Positions 8,014-15,389 of a stretch of 26,810 nucleotides of DNA are shown piece by piece. The DNA is from VBAS01 sp964581455 (GTDB taxonomy: Bacteria; Bacteroidota; Bacteroidia; Chitinophagales; Chitinophagaceae). A program made the translations under genes and the position numbers. The DNA lies in contig CAZOOT010000032.1 in the NCBI GenBank assembly GCA_964581455.1, positions 1-26,810 on the forward strand, given 5' to 3'. The notes beneath the pieces were generated by a model. That model did not search any database. It was not told the DNA's origin and saw only the letters and a program-made list of their open reading frames with translations. Numbering within the stretch: the first letter of the stretch is position 1; each line of letters opens with the position of its first letter.

Positions 8014-9129
8014 ATGAATATCCTGATTGCCCCTGATAAATTCAAAGGGAGCCTGACAAGTTTTGAAGTTTGTAAAGCAATTGAAGCAGGCATACATGCA
8101 GCTGGCAAAAATTTCAATTTAATACACTTTCCCCTGGCTGATGGAGGTGATGGCTTTGCAGATGTTATGCAATATTACCTGCACACAACTCCCATAAAAT
8201 GTGAAACAGTAAATCCATTGGGGGAAAAAATAGAAACACATTTTCAATGGGATGAAAAAAACAAAACTGCAATCATAGAAATGGCTTCTGCCTCTGGGTT
8301 GGTTTTATTAAATGATAATGAAAGGAACCCCTTAAAAACTTCTACATACGGTACGGGCATTTTAATCAGAGAAGCTTTAAAAATGGGTGCCGGCAAAATC
8401 ATATTGGGTCTCGGTGGCAGTGCAACGAACGATGCAGGAACAGGTATTTTAGAAGCACTTGGTTATTCATTTGAAAATTCAAATGACAATAAACTTAAGG
8501 CCAGTGGAGAATCTCTGTTACATATAAATAAAATAATTCCTCCCGCTTCCATTCCCGATGTAAAATTTGAAATTGCCTGCGACGTACAAAACATTTTGTA
8601 TGGATTAAATGGTGCGGCATATGTATATGCTGCACAAAAAGGGGCCAGTGAAAATGAAATAAAAATATTAGATGCCGGATTGAAAAATATTTCTGCTGTA
8701 TTTTCCGGTATTTCCGGAAAAAATCTTGCAGATATTCCCGGCAGCGGGGCTGCAGGCGGCATAGCAGCCGGACTGATGACTTTTTTCGATACGAGTATGA
8801 TTAAAGGAATTGAAATTGTAATGGAAGCAAGCAAGATCAGGAAACACTTGCAGCAAGCAGATTTGATAATTACAGGCGAAGGCAGGATTGATGCGCAAAG
8901 CATACAGGGAAAAGTAGTTGGCGAAATGGCCGGGATTGCAAGACAAAGAAAAATACCAGCTATTGCCTTTTGCGGAATTCTGGAAACTACAAAGGAAGAT
9001 CTGGCAAAACTAAACTTTGTCAATATAGTGTCACTGGTAGATACGGAAATAGAAATACAAAAAGCAATGACCAATGGAAGCCAATTGCTAAAAGAAAAAG
9101 CAAAGGAATATTTTTCCTCAAATTTCTGA
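8014..9129 (+). CDS. glycerate kinase (GlxK/GarK type)
   Basis: A 371-residue cytoplasmic enzyme of the glycerate kinase type 1 family, which phosphorylates D-glycerate with ATP to 2-phosphoglycerate. The N-terminus MNILIAPDKFKGSLTSFEVCKAI is the hallmark of the family. Further signatures are LADGGDGFADV, ASASGLVLL, STYGTGILI, LGLGGSATNDAGTGILEALG, the glycine-rich GSGAAGGIAAGL and the C-terminal ITGEGRIDAQSIQGKVVG. The length is normal (about 370-380). It links oxidised sugars or glycolate/serine breakdown to glycolysis. The neighbouring aldo/keto reductase and glycosidase suggest sugar-acid use, but that link rests on proximity only. It is divergent from the glycosidase gene, with 93 bp between the starts. 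Confidence 0.93.
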   Translation: MNILIAPDKFKGSLTSFEVCKAIEAGIHAAGKNFNLIHFPLADGGDGFADVMQYYLHTTPIKCETVNPLGEKIETHFQWDEKNKTAIIEMASASGLVLLNDNERNPLKTSTYGTGILIREALKMGAGKIILGLGGSATNDAGTGILEALGYSFENSNDNKLKASGESLLHINKIIPPASIPDVKFEIACDVQNILYGLNGAAYVYAAQKGASENEIKILDAGLKNISAVFSGISGKNLADIPGSGAAGGIAAGLMTFFDTSMIKGIEIVMEASKIRKHLQQADLIITGEGRIDAQSIQGKVVGEMAGIARQRKIPAIAFCGILETTKEDLAKLNFVNIVSLVDTEIEIQKAMTNGSQLLKEKAKEYFSSNF

Positions 9130-9164
9130 AAGAAGGAAAAAACTTTTCATTAACCCGGTTCCTG

Positions 9165-9172
9165 TACTTTTG
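9165..9172 (+). promoter_or_regulatory. canonical -7 box of the SET-domain gene
   Basis: TACTTTTG fits TAnnTTTG exactly and lies 20 bp before the SET-gene ATG, implying a very short leader. A T-run around 9144-9147 is in the -33 region. The gene is therefore probably transcribed independently of the glycerate kinase gene upstream. Confidence 0.6.
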
Positions 9173-9192
9173 CCCCCTTTATAAAAATTAAT

Positions 9193-9630
9193 ATGCAGCA
9201 AACAAAACTTCTTCAGCAATTAAGAAATGAAACTTATGTACGATTAGAAAATTCTCCTGTTCATGGTATCGGTGTTTTTGCTATTCAGCAAATTCCCAAA
9301 GGTTGCCGTAATATTTTTTCAAAAGGAAAAGAAGAATGGATAAAACTTCCGATCAAAGACGTAGAAAATTTACCCAAGCATTCAAAATCATTAATAGAAA
9401 CCTATTGCCTTTTTGATGATGAAAACTATTATGTACCTGAAAACGGATTTAAAACCATTGACCCGGTTATCTATCTTAATCATTCTTCCGATCCAAATAT
9501 AATATCCCTGAATGATGGTGAGGAGTTTGAGGCTTTGACAGATATTTCTCCCGGCCAGGAATTACTGATCAATTACGAACAGATAGCCAGCGGTATGGAA
9601 GCCTATAATAGTACTCCTTCAGCGAAATAA
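9193..9630 (+). CDS. small SET-domain protein (putative lysine methyltransferase)
   Basis: A 145-residue protein that is nearly all SET domain. The N-terminal SET motif is VHGIGVFAIQQIPKG (about 24-38). The central signature is IYLNHSSDPN, equivalent to the NHS-x-x-PN SAM/lysine-channel motif of eukaryotic SET enzymes. The C-terminal end is ISPGQELLINYEQ, equivalent to GEEL-x-x-Y with the catalytic tyrosine. All three key motifs are intact, so it should be an active SAM-dependent protein-lysine N-methyltransferase; the target, perhaps a DNA-binding or ribosomal protein, is unknown. It has no signal peptide. Cysteines of a post-SET zinc site are absent, as in other short bacterial SET proteins. 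It has its own promoter and converges on the histidine kinase gene with 13 bp between the stops. Confidence 0.9.
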   Translation: MQQTKLLQQLRNETYVRLENSPVHGIGVFAIQQIPKGCRNIFSKGKEEWIKLPIKDVENLPKHSKSLIETYCLFDDENYYVPENGFKTIDPVIYLNHSSDPNIISLNDGEEFEALTDISPGQELLINYEQIASGMEAYNSTPSAK

Positions 9631-9643
9631 ACACTGGTTTTTT

Positions 9644-10705
9644 TTATTGCTTATTTAATTTAAAATGATGTTTGTCTAATGAAACACATATTTCTGTTCC
9701 TGATCCTTTAATGCTTTGTATTGAAAGAATCCCGTTAAATGAATTGACTCTTTCCTGCATATCCGTTAATCCCGGTTTGTTTTTTTGTTGTGCCAGTTCA
9801 AATCCTTTTCCATCATCTCTGAGGGTTAACTGAATGCCATTTTCTGTTTCCTCAATCCGAATCACTACCCGGCCAGCCTGTGCATGTTCAATAACATTGG
9901 TGAGAACTTCCTGGCAAATCCGGAACAGATCAAGTTTCTCTTCATGGGTAAGCATTTCCTCATCATAAGCCGCTTCAAAATTGCAGGGAATCTCGTTCAG
10001 CACTGAAAAATCATTACAGAGCCATTCCATTGTTGCGTTCAACCCAAAATCATCCAGCATATTCGGACTTATTGAAAATGATATACGCTGAATGGTTTTG
10101 ATCAGCATTTTAGAAATTGCAGATGCGTTTTCAATTCTGTTTTTTGCAGATATGGTTAAACCCGGAAAATTACCTGTTATCCAGTCAACATCCATTTTCA
10201 AAGCAGTTACCAATTGTGCTAATCGCTCATGCAGTTCATATGCCAGGTATTTTCTATCCTTCTCTATGGACTTCTTAAAATGAGAAACAAGGCTTTTATA
10301 CTTATTGAATTTCTCCTCGGCTTCTTTTTCTTTAAGCTTTCTGGTAGTTACGTCTTTTGCAATTGCAAAAACAATTTCCTTGTCTGATAAATAAAGCGAT
10401 GTCCATTCAAGCCAAATAACCTTGCCAGATTTTGAAACATACCTGTTTACAAAATTCAATAGTGTTTTACCGGTTAATAATTCTAATCTGCTATTGGCTG
10501 TGAGTTCAGAATCTTCGGGATGAATAAATGTATAGATGGGTTTTGTATACAATTCATCTTCTGAGTACTCCAGTTTGCTAACTACAGCGGGATTTACTTT
10601 TTTAAAACAACCATCTTTGCCTGCAATGCAAACAAGGTCCGGAGTCATTTCAAAAAAAGCAAACATTTCCAAATCCTGTTCTTTTCCAAAAAGTATTTTT
10701 TGCAT
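9644..10705 (-). CDS. soluble PAS sensor histidine kinase (NarL/DegS-type HisKA_3)
   Basis: A 353-residue protein with no membrane segment. Residues about 12-125 form a PAS domain with its PAC part (TPDLVCIAGKDGCFKKVNPAV ... VFAIAKDVTTRKLKE). A short coiled coil leads to a HisKA_3 dimerisation domain with the phospho-accepting His159 in YELHERLAQLVTALK. The HATPase_c domain has the N-box around Asn270 (CQEVLTNVIEHA), the G1 box DDGKGF (297-302) and a final GSGTEICV. It should sense a cytoplasmic signal and phosphorylate a LuxR/NarL-type response regulator, but none is encoded beside it, so it is an orphan here. It lies 54 bp downstream of the 23-residue-repeat gene on the same strand and might share its transcript. 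Confidence 0.92.
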   Translation of the reverse strand: MQKILFGKEQDLEMFAFFEMTPDLVCIAGKDGCFKKVNPAVVSKLEYSEDELYTKPIYTFIHPEDSELTANSRLELLTGKTLLNFVNRYVSKSGKVIWLEWTSLYLSDKEIVFAIAKDVTTRKLKEKEAEEKFNKYKSLVSHFKKSIEKDRKYLAYELHERLAQLVTALKMDVDWITGNFPGLTISAKNRIENASAISKMLIKTIQRISFSISPNMLDDFGLNATMEWLCNDFSVLNEIPCNFEAAYDEEMLTHEEKLDLFRICQEVLTNVIEHAQAGRVVIRIEETENGIQLTLRDDGKGFELAQQKNKPGLTDMQERVNSFNGILSIQSIKGSGTEICVSLDKHHFKLNKQ

Positions 10706-10759
10706 TTAATAATAAAATAAGTGTCCAATTTCGTAAAAAATGGTGAGACTAATTTTTGA

Positions 10760-11440
10760 TTACTGAAGTATAAACGTTACTCCGTTAATATTTGTCCTGT
10801 ATACACCGGATTTTAAGCCATGCCTGTTTAAATCAGTGGAAGTGTACCATGAAAAAAGTGCAGGGCCGATGCTTTTTATTTTCCCTTTGATAAGCCTGTC
10901 ATCAAATGAAGAATGATAAACAATTTGTGTTTTACCAATTGATTTCAGATTGTTTCTGAATGCCATATCATCATAAGCAGAATAATATTCCAATTGAAGA
11001 TTGTCTATGAATCTTAATTTACCCTGCACTTCAGTATTAAAATAATTATCGTAATAATCCAGAGTTATTGACCCAATAGTTTTTAATTTCCCCGCCCTTG
11101 TTGCAGTTTCATAATGATTATAATAAGTCAGCACACAAGTTCCAATACTTTTTACTTTTCCGGTAAAAGCTGAATCTGATCCCACCCCATAATATTCAAC
11201 TCTCCCCAAATAAGGATGAAGTTTTGGATCATAATAATTATTGTTTCGAAATGACTGCATTTCGTTTCCCCATTCCAGTACTTTCCCATCTGCTGAAACC
11301 CGAATTAATACATCCTGGTTAGTAATAAAAGAAAAATATGAAAGCTGAGAACCTCCTTTAAATGTAACCTGACCCAATTGCTGTGCAAAGGAAATGCTTA
11401 GAGAAGCCAAAAACGGGATGGATAAAATAAGGCGTTTCAT
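10760..11440 (-). CDS. exported protein of five 23-residue repeats, function unknown
   Basis: A 226-residue protein with a signal peptide (MKRLILSIPFLASLSISFAQ). After an N-terminal part with ADGKVLEWGNEMQSFRNNNYYDP, residues 94-208 are five consecutive repeats of exactly 23 residues. The pattern is G-K-(V/L/I)-K-(S/T)-I-G-x4-L-x-Y-Y-x2-(Y/F)-x6. Each unit has two short beta-strand-like stretches and a YY pair, suggesting a small beta-solenoid or open beta-sheet repeat fold. The final segment is GVYRTNINGVTFILQ. It belongs to no family I recognise; it is loosely like MORN or WG repeats in being G- and aromatic-rich but has a different spacing. The neighbouring histidine kinase gives no clear functional hint. 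Confidence 0.85.
   Translation of the reverse strand: MKRLILSIPFLASLSISFAQQLGQVTFKGGSQLSYFSFITNQDVLIRVSADGKVLEWGNEMQSFRNNNYYDPKLHPYLGRVEYYGVGSDSAFTGKVKSIGTCVLTYYNHYETATRAGKLKTIGSITLDYYDNYFNTEVQGKLRFIDNLQLEYYSAYDDMAFRNNLKSIGKTQIVYHSSFDDRLIKGKIKSIGPALFSWYTSTDLNRHGLKSGVYRTNINGVTFILQ
10817..11161 (-). repeat. five in-frame 69-bp tandem repeats
   Basis: Protein-level repeats begin at residues 94, 117, 140, 163 and 186 of the host gene, each 23 residues with no insertions. Unit starts read GKVKSIG, GKLKTIG, GKLRFID, NNLKSIG and GKIKSIG. The units are well diverged in sequence, so this is an old duplication and not a recent slippage. Confidence 0.88.
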
Positions 11441-11598
11441 AAAAACAGACGATTAAAGTTATGAAAATAATTTTCCGGAATGTGGCCATGATAAGACTAT
11501 AATTATTAACTAAGGGTTATAAATTACCCGCATATAATAAATAAGTACAAAAAGTTTTAGTTTCTTAATTTTACCATTCATAAATAAAAATAACATTC

Positions 11599-12831
11599 AT
11601 GCAACCGAAAACTTTTTTTTGCTTAGCAAGTATTCTGATATCGCTGTATTCATCAGGATGTAATACCAACAAATCTTCTACAGATATAAACTCTATAAAC
11701 GATACACTTTCTCCTGTAGAAACAAAAAAAGCAAATACTGATTATAAACCTGCTTTTAAAGGACAAACCAGAATTTCCGGAGTAAAAACTGTCACGCCAT
11801 ATAAAGTTGAAAAAATTGCCGAAAAATTAGGAAGACCCTGGGCAGTGATTCCACTTCCTGATGGAAGATTATTGATCACCGAAAAAACCGGTTACATGCA
11901 AATTCATGATGCGAATGGAAACCTGGTTAAAAAGATAACAGGTTTACCTGCAGTTGATGCCGGTGGGCAAGGCGGCTTACTGGATGTAACACTGGATCCG
12001 GAATTTGCTAAAAACAAAACGATATACTGGTCCTATTCTGAAAAATATGGTGTTGGCAACCTGATGGCTGTAGCAAAAGGCCAGTTAAACGAAGCAGGTT
12101 CCAGAGTTGATAATCCGGTTGTCATATTTCGTGCAACACCTGCTTTAAAAGGCAGTTTGCATTTTGGTTCAAGATTATTGTTTGATAAATCCGGAAATCT
12201 TTTTGTGAGTACCGGTGAAAGATCTATCCTTGAAGGTAGAGCACAAGCTCAGTTATTAAGTTCTGGCCTTGGAAAAATTTTTAAAATAACCAAAGAAGGC
12301 AAACCTGCACCTGGCAATCCATTCCTTAATAATAAGGATGCTATGCCTGAAATTTTTGCATACGGAATCCGAAATGCGCAAAGCCTGGATATTCATCCGG
12401 TGACCGGAGAATTGTGGGAAGCTGAATTTGGTCCCCGCGGAGGTGATGAACTCAATATCATCAAAGCAGGAAAAAATTATGGATGGCCAACTATTACTTA
12501 TGGAATCGAATACGGCGGAAATAACATAGGTGATGCAATACAACAGAAAGCAGGTATGGAACAACCCGTCTATTATTGGGATCCTGTTCTTTCTCCCGGT
12601 GGGATGGTTTTCTATCCGGGTAATACCATTCCTGAATGGAAAAACAACCTTTTCATTTGCGGACTCAGCAGCAATCATATTGCCCGCCTGGTAATTGTAA
12701 ACAATAAAGTAACAGGAGAAGAAAGATTATTGGCAGATCTAAACGAACGATTCAGAGACGTGGCATATTATAATGGAATGCTCTATGCAGTAACTGACGG
12801 CGGAAACATGTATAAGATCAGTAAGAAATAG
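11599..12831 (+). CDS. PQQ-dependent aldose sugar dehydrogenase, lipoprotein
   Basis: A 410-residue exported protein with a lipoprotein-type N-terminus ending SSGC (Cys21). The body is a six-bladed beta-propeller of the soluble glucose/sorbosone dehydrogenase family (YliI/Asd-like). Typical motifs are LGRPWAVIPLPDGRLLITEK (about 78-95), GQGGLLDVTLDPEF (123-136), LHFGSRLLFDKSGNLFVSTGER with His188 near the expected catalytic base, FAYGIRNAQSLDIHP, and GPRGGDELNIIKAGKNYGWP. The family oxidises aldoses to lactones using PQQ and calcium in the periplasm or at the membrane. No PQQ biosynthesis genes are in the window, so cofactor supply is unknown. The gene is monocistronic and ends at a strong hairpin shared with the convergent oxidoreductase gene. 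Confidence 0.9.
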   Translation: MQPKTFFCLASILISLYSSGCNTNKSSTDINSINDTLSPVETKKANTDYKPAFKGQTRISGVKTVTPYKVEKIAEKLGRPWAVIPLPDGRLLITEKTGYMQIHDANGNLVKKITGLPAVDAGGQGGLLDVTLDPEFAKNKTIYWSYSEKYGVGNLMAVAKGQLNEAGSRVDNPVVIFRATPALKGSLHFGSRLLFDKSGNLFVSTGERSILEGRAQAQLLSSGLGKIFKITKEGKPAPGNPFLNNKDAMPEIFAYGIRNAQSLDIHPVTGELWEAEFGPRGGDELNIIKAGKNYGWPTITYGIEYGGNNIGDAIQQKAGMEQPVYYWDPVLSPGGMVFYPGNTIPEWKNNLFICGLSSNHIARLVIVNNKVTGEERLLADLNERFRDVAYYNGMLYAVTDGGNMYKISKK

Positions 12832-12872
12832 ACCTGAAAAAATTATTATCAAGATTCTTCAATTAATCAACC

Positions 12873-12897
12873 AACCGTTTACTTTTTGTAAACGGTT
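12873..12897 (+). terminator. intrinsic terminator of the sugar dehydrogenase gene
   Basis: AACCGTTTAC, five T, GTAAACGGTT: a perfect 10-bp stem followed by TTTTTATTATTT on the plus strand. The minus-strand tail is poorer in T, so it mainly serves the plus-strand gene. Confidence 0.88.
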
Positions 12898-12902
12898 TTT
12901 TA

Positions 12903-14042
12903 TTATTTATTAAACACGGCAGGTTTTGCATTTTTTTGAGCCAGCAATGCCAATTCAGTTGCATAAAAACAATGATCCTGCGTCATGGCAGTCTCTGTTC
13001 TGTTCACTATATCATCAATCAATAACTTACCAAAAGGCAATGCTTCCTTACTGCAGTCAATGTATTTTGTTTCTTTCTGATCAACTAAATACAAATGATC
13101 TCCTCCCGGATGGCTGGCTATATCCACATTTTTCCTGATCTCAATATAACCCTCAGTTCCAAGAATTATAAGACGCCCATCTCCCCATGATTTTAGTCCG
13201 TCAGGCGTAAACCAATCGACTCTTATATAGCCGGTACCGCCATTTCCTCTTAGCATCACATCCCCAAAATCTTCAAAATTTTGATACTGCGGATGATGAA
13301 TGTTGCCGGTTTGTGAAGCTACAATTTCAGCCCTTGTAGTATTTGTAAAAAAAAGATATTGATCGAACTGATGCGAACCTATATCCGTAATGATACCGCC
13401 ATAACGTTTTTTATCAAAGAACCAATCCGGCCGGGTAGATAGAGATATCCTGTGTGGTCCCAGTCCAATTGTCTGAATCACTTTTCCAATTGCCCCTGCC
13501 TTTACCAGTTCCCCTGCTTTTACGGTTGCACGATTTTCAAATCGTTCACTATATGCAATTGAATAAATTCGTTTTGTTTCCTTCTGCACTTTACGAACTT
13601 GTGCTAATTGTTCAAGCGTTATGATTCCGGGCTTATCTACAAGGTAATCTTTGCCATGTTGCATTACTTTTATTCCAAGCGGAGCTCTTTCATCAGGAAT
13701 TCCTGAACTGAGAATAAGTTGTATATTTTTATCTTCCAGAATTTCTTTTTCACTGGCGGCTTGTCTGGCCCCGGGAAATCTTTTAGAAAAATTTGCAGCA
13801 AGATCAGGTTCTTTTGCATAAAATGAAATCATCTCTCCCCCACCATTGGTTATTGCAGCAGCCATTGAAAATATATGGTTATGATTTATTCCAATTACCG
13901 AAAAACGGATACGTGGCTCATAATTGAATACTTTGGAATTTGCTATTGCTTTTTTTGCAATAGCCGGCAATGCCAGTATTCCTGCAGCTGTAGTTGCTGC
14001 ATTTTTTATAAACCGGCGCCTGTTTGCCTGAAGATTTTTCAT
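12903..14042 (-). CDS. Tat-exported Gfo/Idh/MocA-family oxidoreductase
   Basis: A 379-residue protein starting with a twin-arginine signal (RRRFIKNAATTAAGILALPAIA, residues 8-29), so it is folded with its cofactor before export. An NAD(P)-binding Rossmann domain follows, but its nucleotide loop reads IGINHNH (about 50-56) instead of the usual GxGxxG. The family lysine motif is VDKPG (Lys137). The C-terminal alpha/beta domain contains RPDWFFDKKRYGGIITDIGSHQFDQYLFF and WGDGRLIILGTEGYIEIRK, typical of the Bacteroidota exported subgroup. The family oxidises or epimerises sugars and inositols; the substrate here is unknown. It is transcribed towards the sugar dehydrogenase gene and may act on related sugars, but that is only context. 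Confidence 0.9.
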   Translation of the reverse strand: MKNLQANRRRFIKNAATTAAGILALPAIAKKAIANSKVFNYEPRIRFSVIGINHNHIFSMAAAITNGGGEMISFYAKEPDLAANFSKRFPGARQAASEKEILEDKNIQLILSSGIPDERAPLGIKVMQHGKDYLVDKPGIITLEQLAQVRKVQKETKRIYSIAYSERFENRATVKAGELVKAGAIGKVIQTIGLGPHRISLSTRPDWFFDKKRYGGIITDIGSHQFDQYLFFTNTTRAEIVASQTGNIHHPQYQNFEDFGDVMLRGNGGTGYIRVDWFTPDGLKSWGDGRLIILGTEGYIEIRKNVDIASHPGGDHLYLVDQKETKYIDCSKEALPFGKLLIDDIVNRTETAMTQDHCFYATELALLAQKNAKPAVFNK

Positions 14043-14197
14043 TTTAAACTATTTTAATGGAAGTTAATCTTTTCCAAAATAAGCTGTAAAAAATAAATAT
14101 GATTGAAATAAAGCAATAAAATTAGTTGAACAAAAAAACCAAATAACTGGTTGAAACATTAACTTCAAAACTGCCTTTTATAGGCTACCTTTCCGGC

Positions 14198-14209
14198 ATT
14201 ACCGGTAAT
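14198..14209. promoter_or_regulatory. 12-bp perfect palindrome upstream of the FAS1 gene
   Basis: ATTACCGGTAAT lies 27 bp before the FAS1 start and just downstream of TACCTTTC (14186-14193), a possible degenerate -7 box. The position over the presumed transcription start would suit a repressor. A run of ten A precedes and includes the start codon (14227-14236). Confidence 0.4.
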
Positions 14210-14235
14210 TCTACCGCTAGTTAATTAAAAAAAAA

Positions 14236-14640
14236 ATGACAAATATTACACAGGTTTTAAATGTCGAAAAAAACCTGAAAACTTTGAAGAGAAGTGTACA
14301 TGCATCTGACCTGGATCAATTATTAAGCAGCAACGGACCTTTTACTTTTTTTGCTCCAAGTGATATAGCTTTTGAAAAACTTTCAGAAGGAATGATGGAA
14401 AACCTGCTGCAACCACAAAACAGAACTAAACTCAGGGATATGCTGAACAACCATGTTGTAAACGGCAAAATTAATTATACAGAATTAAAAGACGGTGATA
14501 AGTTAATCACTGTAAACGGGAAAGAATTGAAAGTGGAGATAAAAAATAATGTTGTACACGTTGATGATATTCAAGTTGCAGCAATAGAAGCAAAAGTTTC
14601 AAATGGAGTAATTCATTTCATGGATAAAGTAATTTTATAA
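14236..14640 (+). CDS. FAS1 (fasciclin) domain protein, apparently cytoplasmic
   Basis: A 134-residue protein consisting of one complete FAS1 domain. The H1 box is SSNGPFTFFAPSDIAFEKL (about 31-49). The central NHVVNGKINYTEL and the H2-type end VSNGVIHFMDKVIL follow. Fasciclin domains mediate adhesion or ligand binding and are normally exported. This copy begins MTNITQVLN with no signal peptide, lipobox or membrane anchor, and the domain starts almost at residue 1, so no exported start seems to be missing. Short single-domain FAS1 proteins without a signal are common in soil Bacteroidota and often lie near stress genes. The start follows an A-run. It is the last plus-strand gene before the minus-strand stress-gene cluster. 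Confidence 0.9.
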   Translation: MTNITQVLNVEKNLKTLKRSVHASDLDQLLSSNGPFTFFAPSDIAFEKLSEGMMENLLQPQNRTKLRDMLNNHVVNGKINYTELKDGDKLITVNGKELKVEIKNNVVHVDDIQVAAIEAKVSNGVIHFMDKVIL

Positions 14641-14710
14641 AGCAGCTTATTGGGCACTCCCTTCACTGACCTGGTACAATAAATTCCTGCCTGAAAAAAA
14701 CTAAAAAAGA

Positions 14711-14732
14711 AGCCCCTGTAAAAACAAGGGCT
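14711..14732 (-). terminator. intrinsic terminator, minus strand
   Basis: AGCCCCTG-TAAAAA-CAAGGGCT. On the minus-strand RNA the one non-canonical pair becomes G-U, giving an 8-bp stem followed by CUUCUUUUUU; on the plus strand that pair would be A-C with no U-tract. It is about 200 bp beyond the DUF5670-like stop, leaving a long untranslated stretch (see the candidate small transcript). Confidence 0.75.
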
Positions 14733-14843
14733 CAAACCAAAACTACTGCTTATGAGAAAAGTTTATTCTGAAGATATTTCATTAAATAATAACCGGGCAG
14801 ATATTCATCCTGTTTTATCACCAGTCTGATTTTCTGTAAATAC
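14711..14843 (-). ncRNA. candidate small transcript (possibly encoding a 23-residue peptide)
   Basis: Between the DUF5670-like stop and the terminator, the minus strand has a canonical -7 box TAACTTTG (14855-14848). AT-rich boxes TATAATA (minus start 14882) and TATAAAA (14903) lie 27 and 48 bp upstream of it, the same spacing as the seven shared promoters described here. Initiation near 14843 would give about 130 nt ending at the hairpin. It contains a GTG-started frame at 14821-14750 (VIKQDEYLPGYYLMKYLQNK plus LFS). It could equally be just a long 3' UTR of the gene upstream. Confidence 0.28.
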
Positions 14844-14934
14844 TAATCAAAGTTAGCCGTGTAACATATCAGGGCTATTATACAATTCTCTTATTTTTTT
14901 ATATAATTCACACATCTTTTTTCAATAAATATTT

Positions 14935-15090
14935 TTAAAAAATCTTTCTCCCCTGGATCAACCGGAGAATTATTGCTATTACTGCTATTACCAATAATAT
15001 ATGTATAAGCCCGCCAGCATTAAATCCTATGAAACCAACCAGCCAGCTTATAATAAGAATGACTGCTACGATGTACAATAAATTACCCAT
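14935..15090 (-). CDS. DUF5670 / lmo0937-family small membrane protein
   Basis: A 51-residue protein from the ATG at 15090-15088 to the TAA at 14937-14935. It begins MGNLLYIVAVILIISWLVGF and has two hydrophobic helices separated by IGFNAGGLIH, then a basic end (RLIQGRKIF). This is the pattern of the lmo0937/DUF5670 family, whose members run about 50 residues with G-G-x-I-H in the loop and R-x-I-x-G-R-K at the end. Function is unknown; family members are common next to CsbD-like and other general-stress genes. It lies 76 bp downstream of the CsbD-like gene on the same strand, has no recognisable promoter of its own, and is probably co-transcribed from the 15390-15444 promoter. Confidence 0.88.
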   Translation of the reverse strand: MGNLLYIVAVILIISWLVGFIGFNAGGLIHILLVIAVIAIILRLIQGRKIF

Positions 15091-15166
15091 ATAATTGTTT
15101 TTTTATTTAATTGTTTTTCCCTTTTACTTTTAATTAAGATTGTTCAAACACAAAAGAAAGAGATCA

Positions 15167-15355
15167 CTATAATGCCCTTATTATTTTCCTTAACTCTTCT
15201 TTTGTTTTTCCCAACCTTTTCTGCAGCTTCCCAAACATTACATCCATCTTACCTTCATCAAACAAAAGATCATTATCTGTTAATATTGCAAATCTTAGTT
15301 TAAGTTTTCCCTTCTGTTCATTCCAGCTTCCTTTTAATTCACTTATGTTTGGCAT
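15167..15355 (-). CDS. CsbD-like general stress protein
   Basis: A 62-residue hydrophilic protein: MPNISELKGSWNEQKGKLK, then AILTDNDLLFDEGKMDVMFGKLQKRLGKTKEELRKII. The succession LKG-x-W-N-x-x-KGK, LTD-(D/N)-DL, EGK-x-x-x-x-GKLQ and a charged C-terminal helix is that of the CsbD family (about 60-70 residues), in which the Bacillus member belongs to the general stress regulon. Molecular function is unknown. The start lies 42 bp downstream of the start of a CACCTTTG -7 box that is part of the shared tandem-repeat promoter, so transcription and translation starts agree. The DUF5670-like gene follows it. Confidence 0.88.
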   Translation of the reverse strand: MPNISELKGSWNEQKGKLKLRFAILTDNDLLFDEGKMDVMFGKLQKRLGKTKEELRKIIRAL

Positions 15356-15389
15356 GCTTTTTAATTAATTTTTTATTAATATTTTAATA

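Noticed and set aside
8463..9074. Minus-strand frame of 203 codons opposite the glycerate kinase gene
   Set aside because: The plus strand is an unmistakable complete glycerate kinase; the antisense frame has no family features.
14158..14193. ATTAACT and TACCTTTC upstream of the FAS1 gene as a shared promoter
   Set aside because: Spacing is 28 bp and no partner box lies 21 bp upstream.
14752..14829. Plus-strand 25-codon frame starting MRKVYSEDIS
   Set aside because: No promoter on that strand and no recognisable protein pattern; it overlaps a minus-strand promoter-terminator unit that explains the sequence better.
14860..14920. Plus-strand reading TGTAACA (14860), TACAATT (14881), CATCTTTT (14913) as an eighth shared promoter
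   Set aside because: The box spacing is right (21 bp), but the -7 box is 32 bp from the second repeat, outside the 26-27 bp rule, and no plus-strand gene follows.
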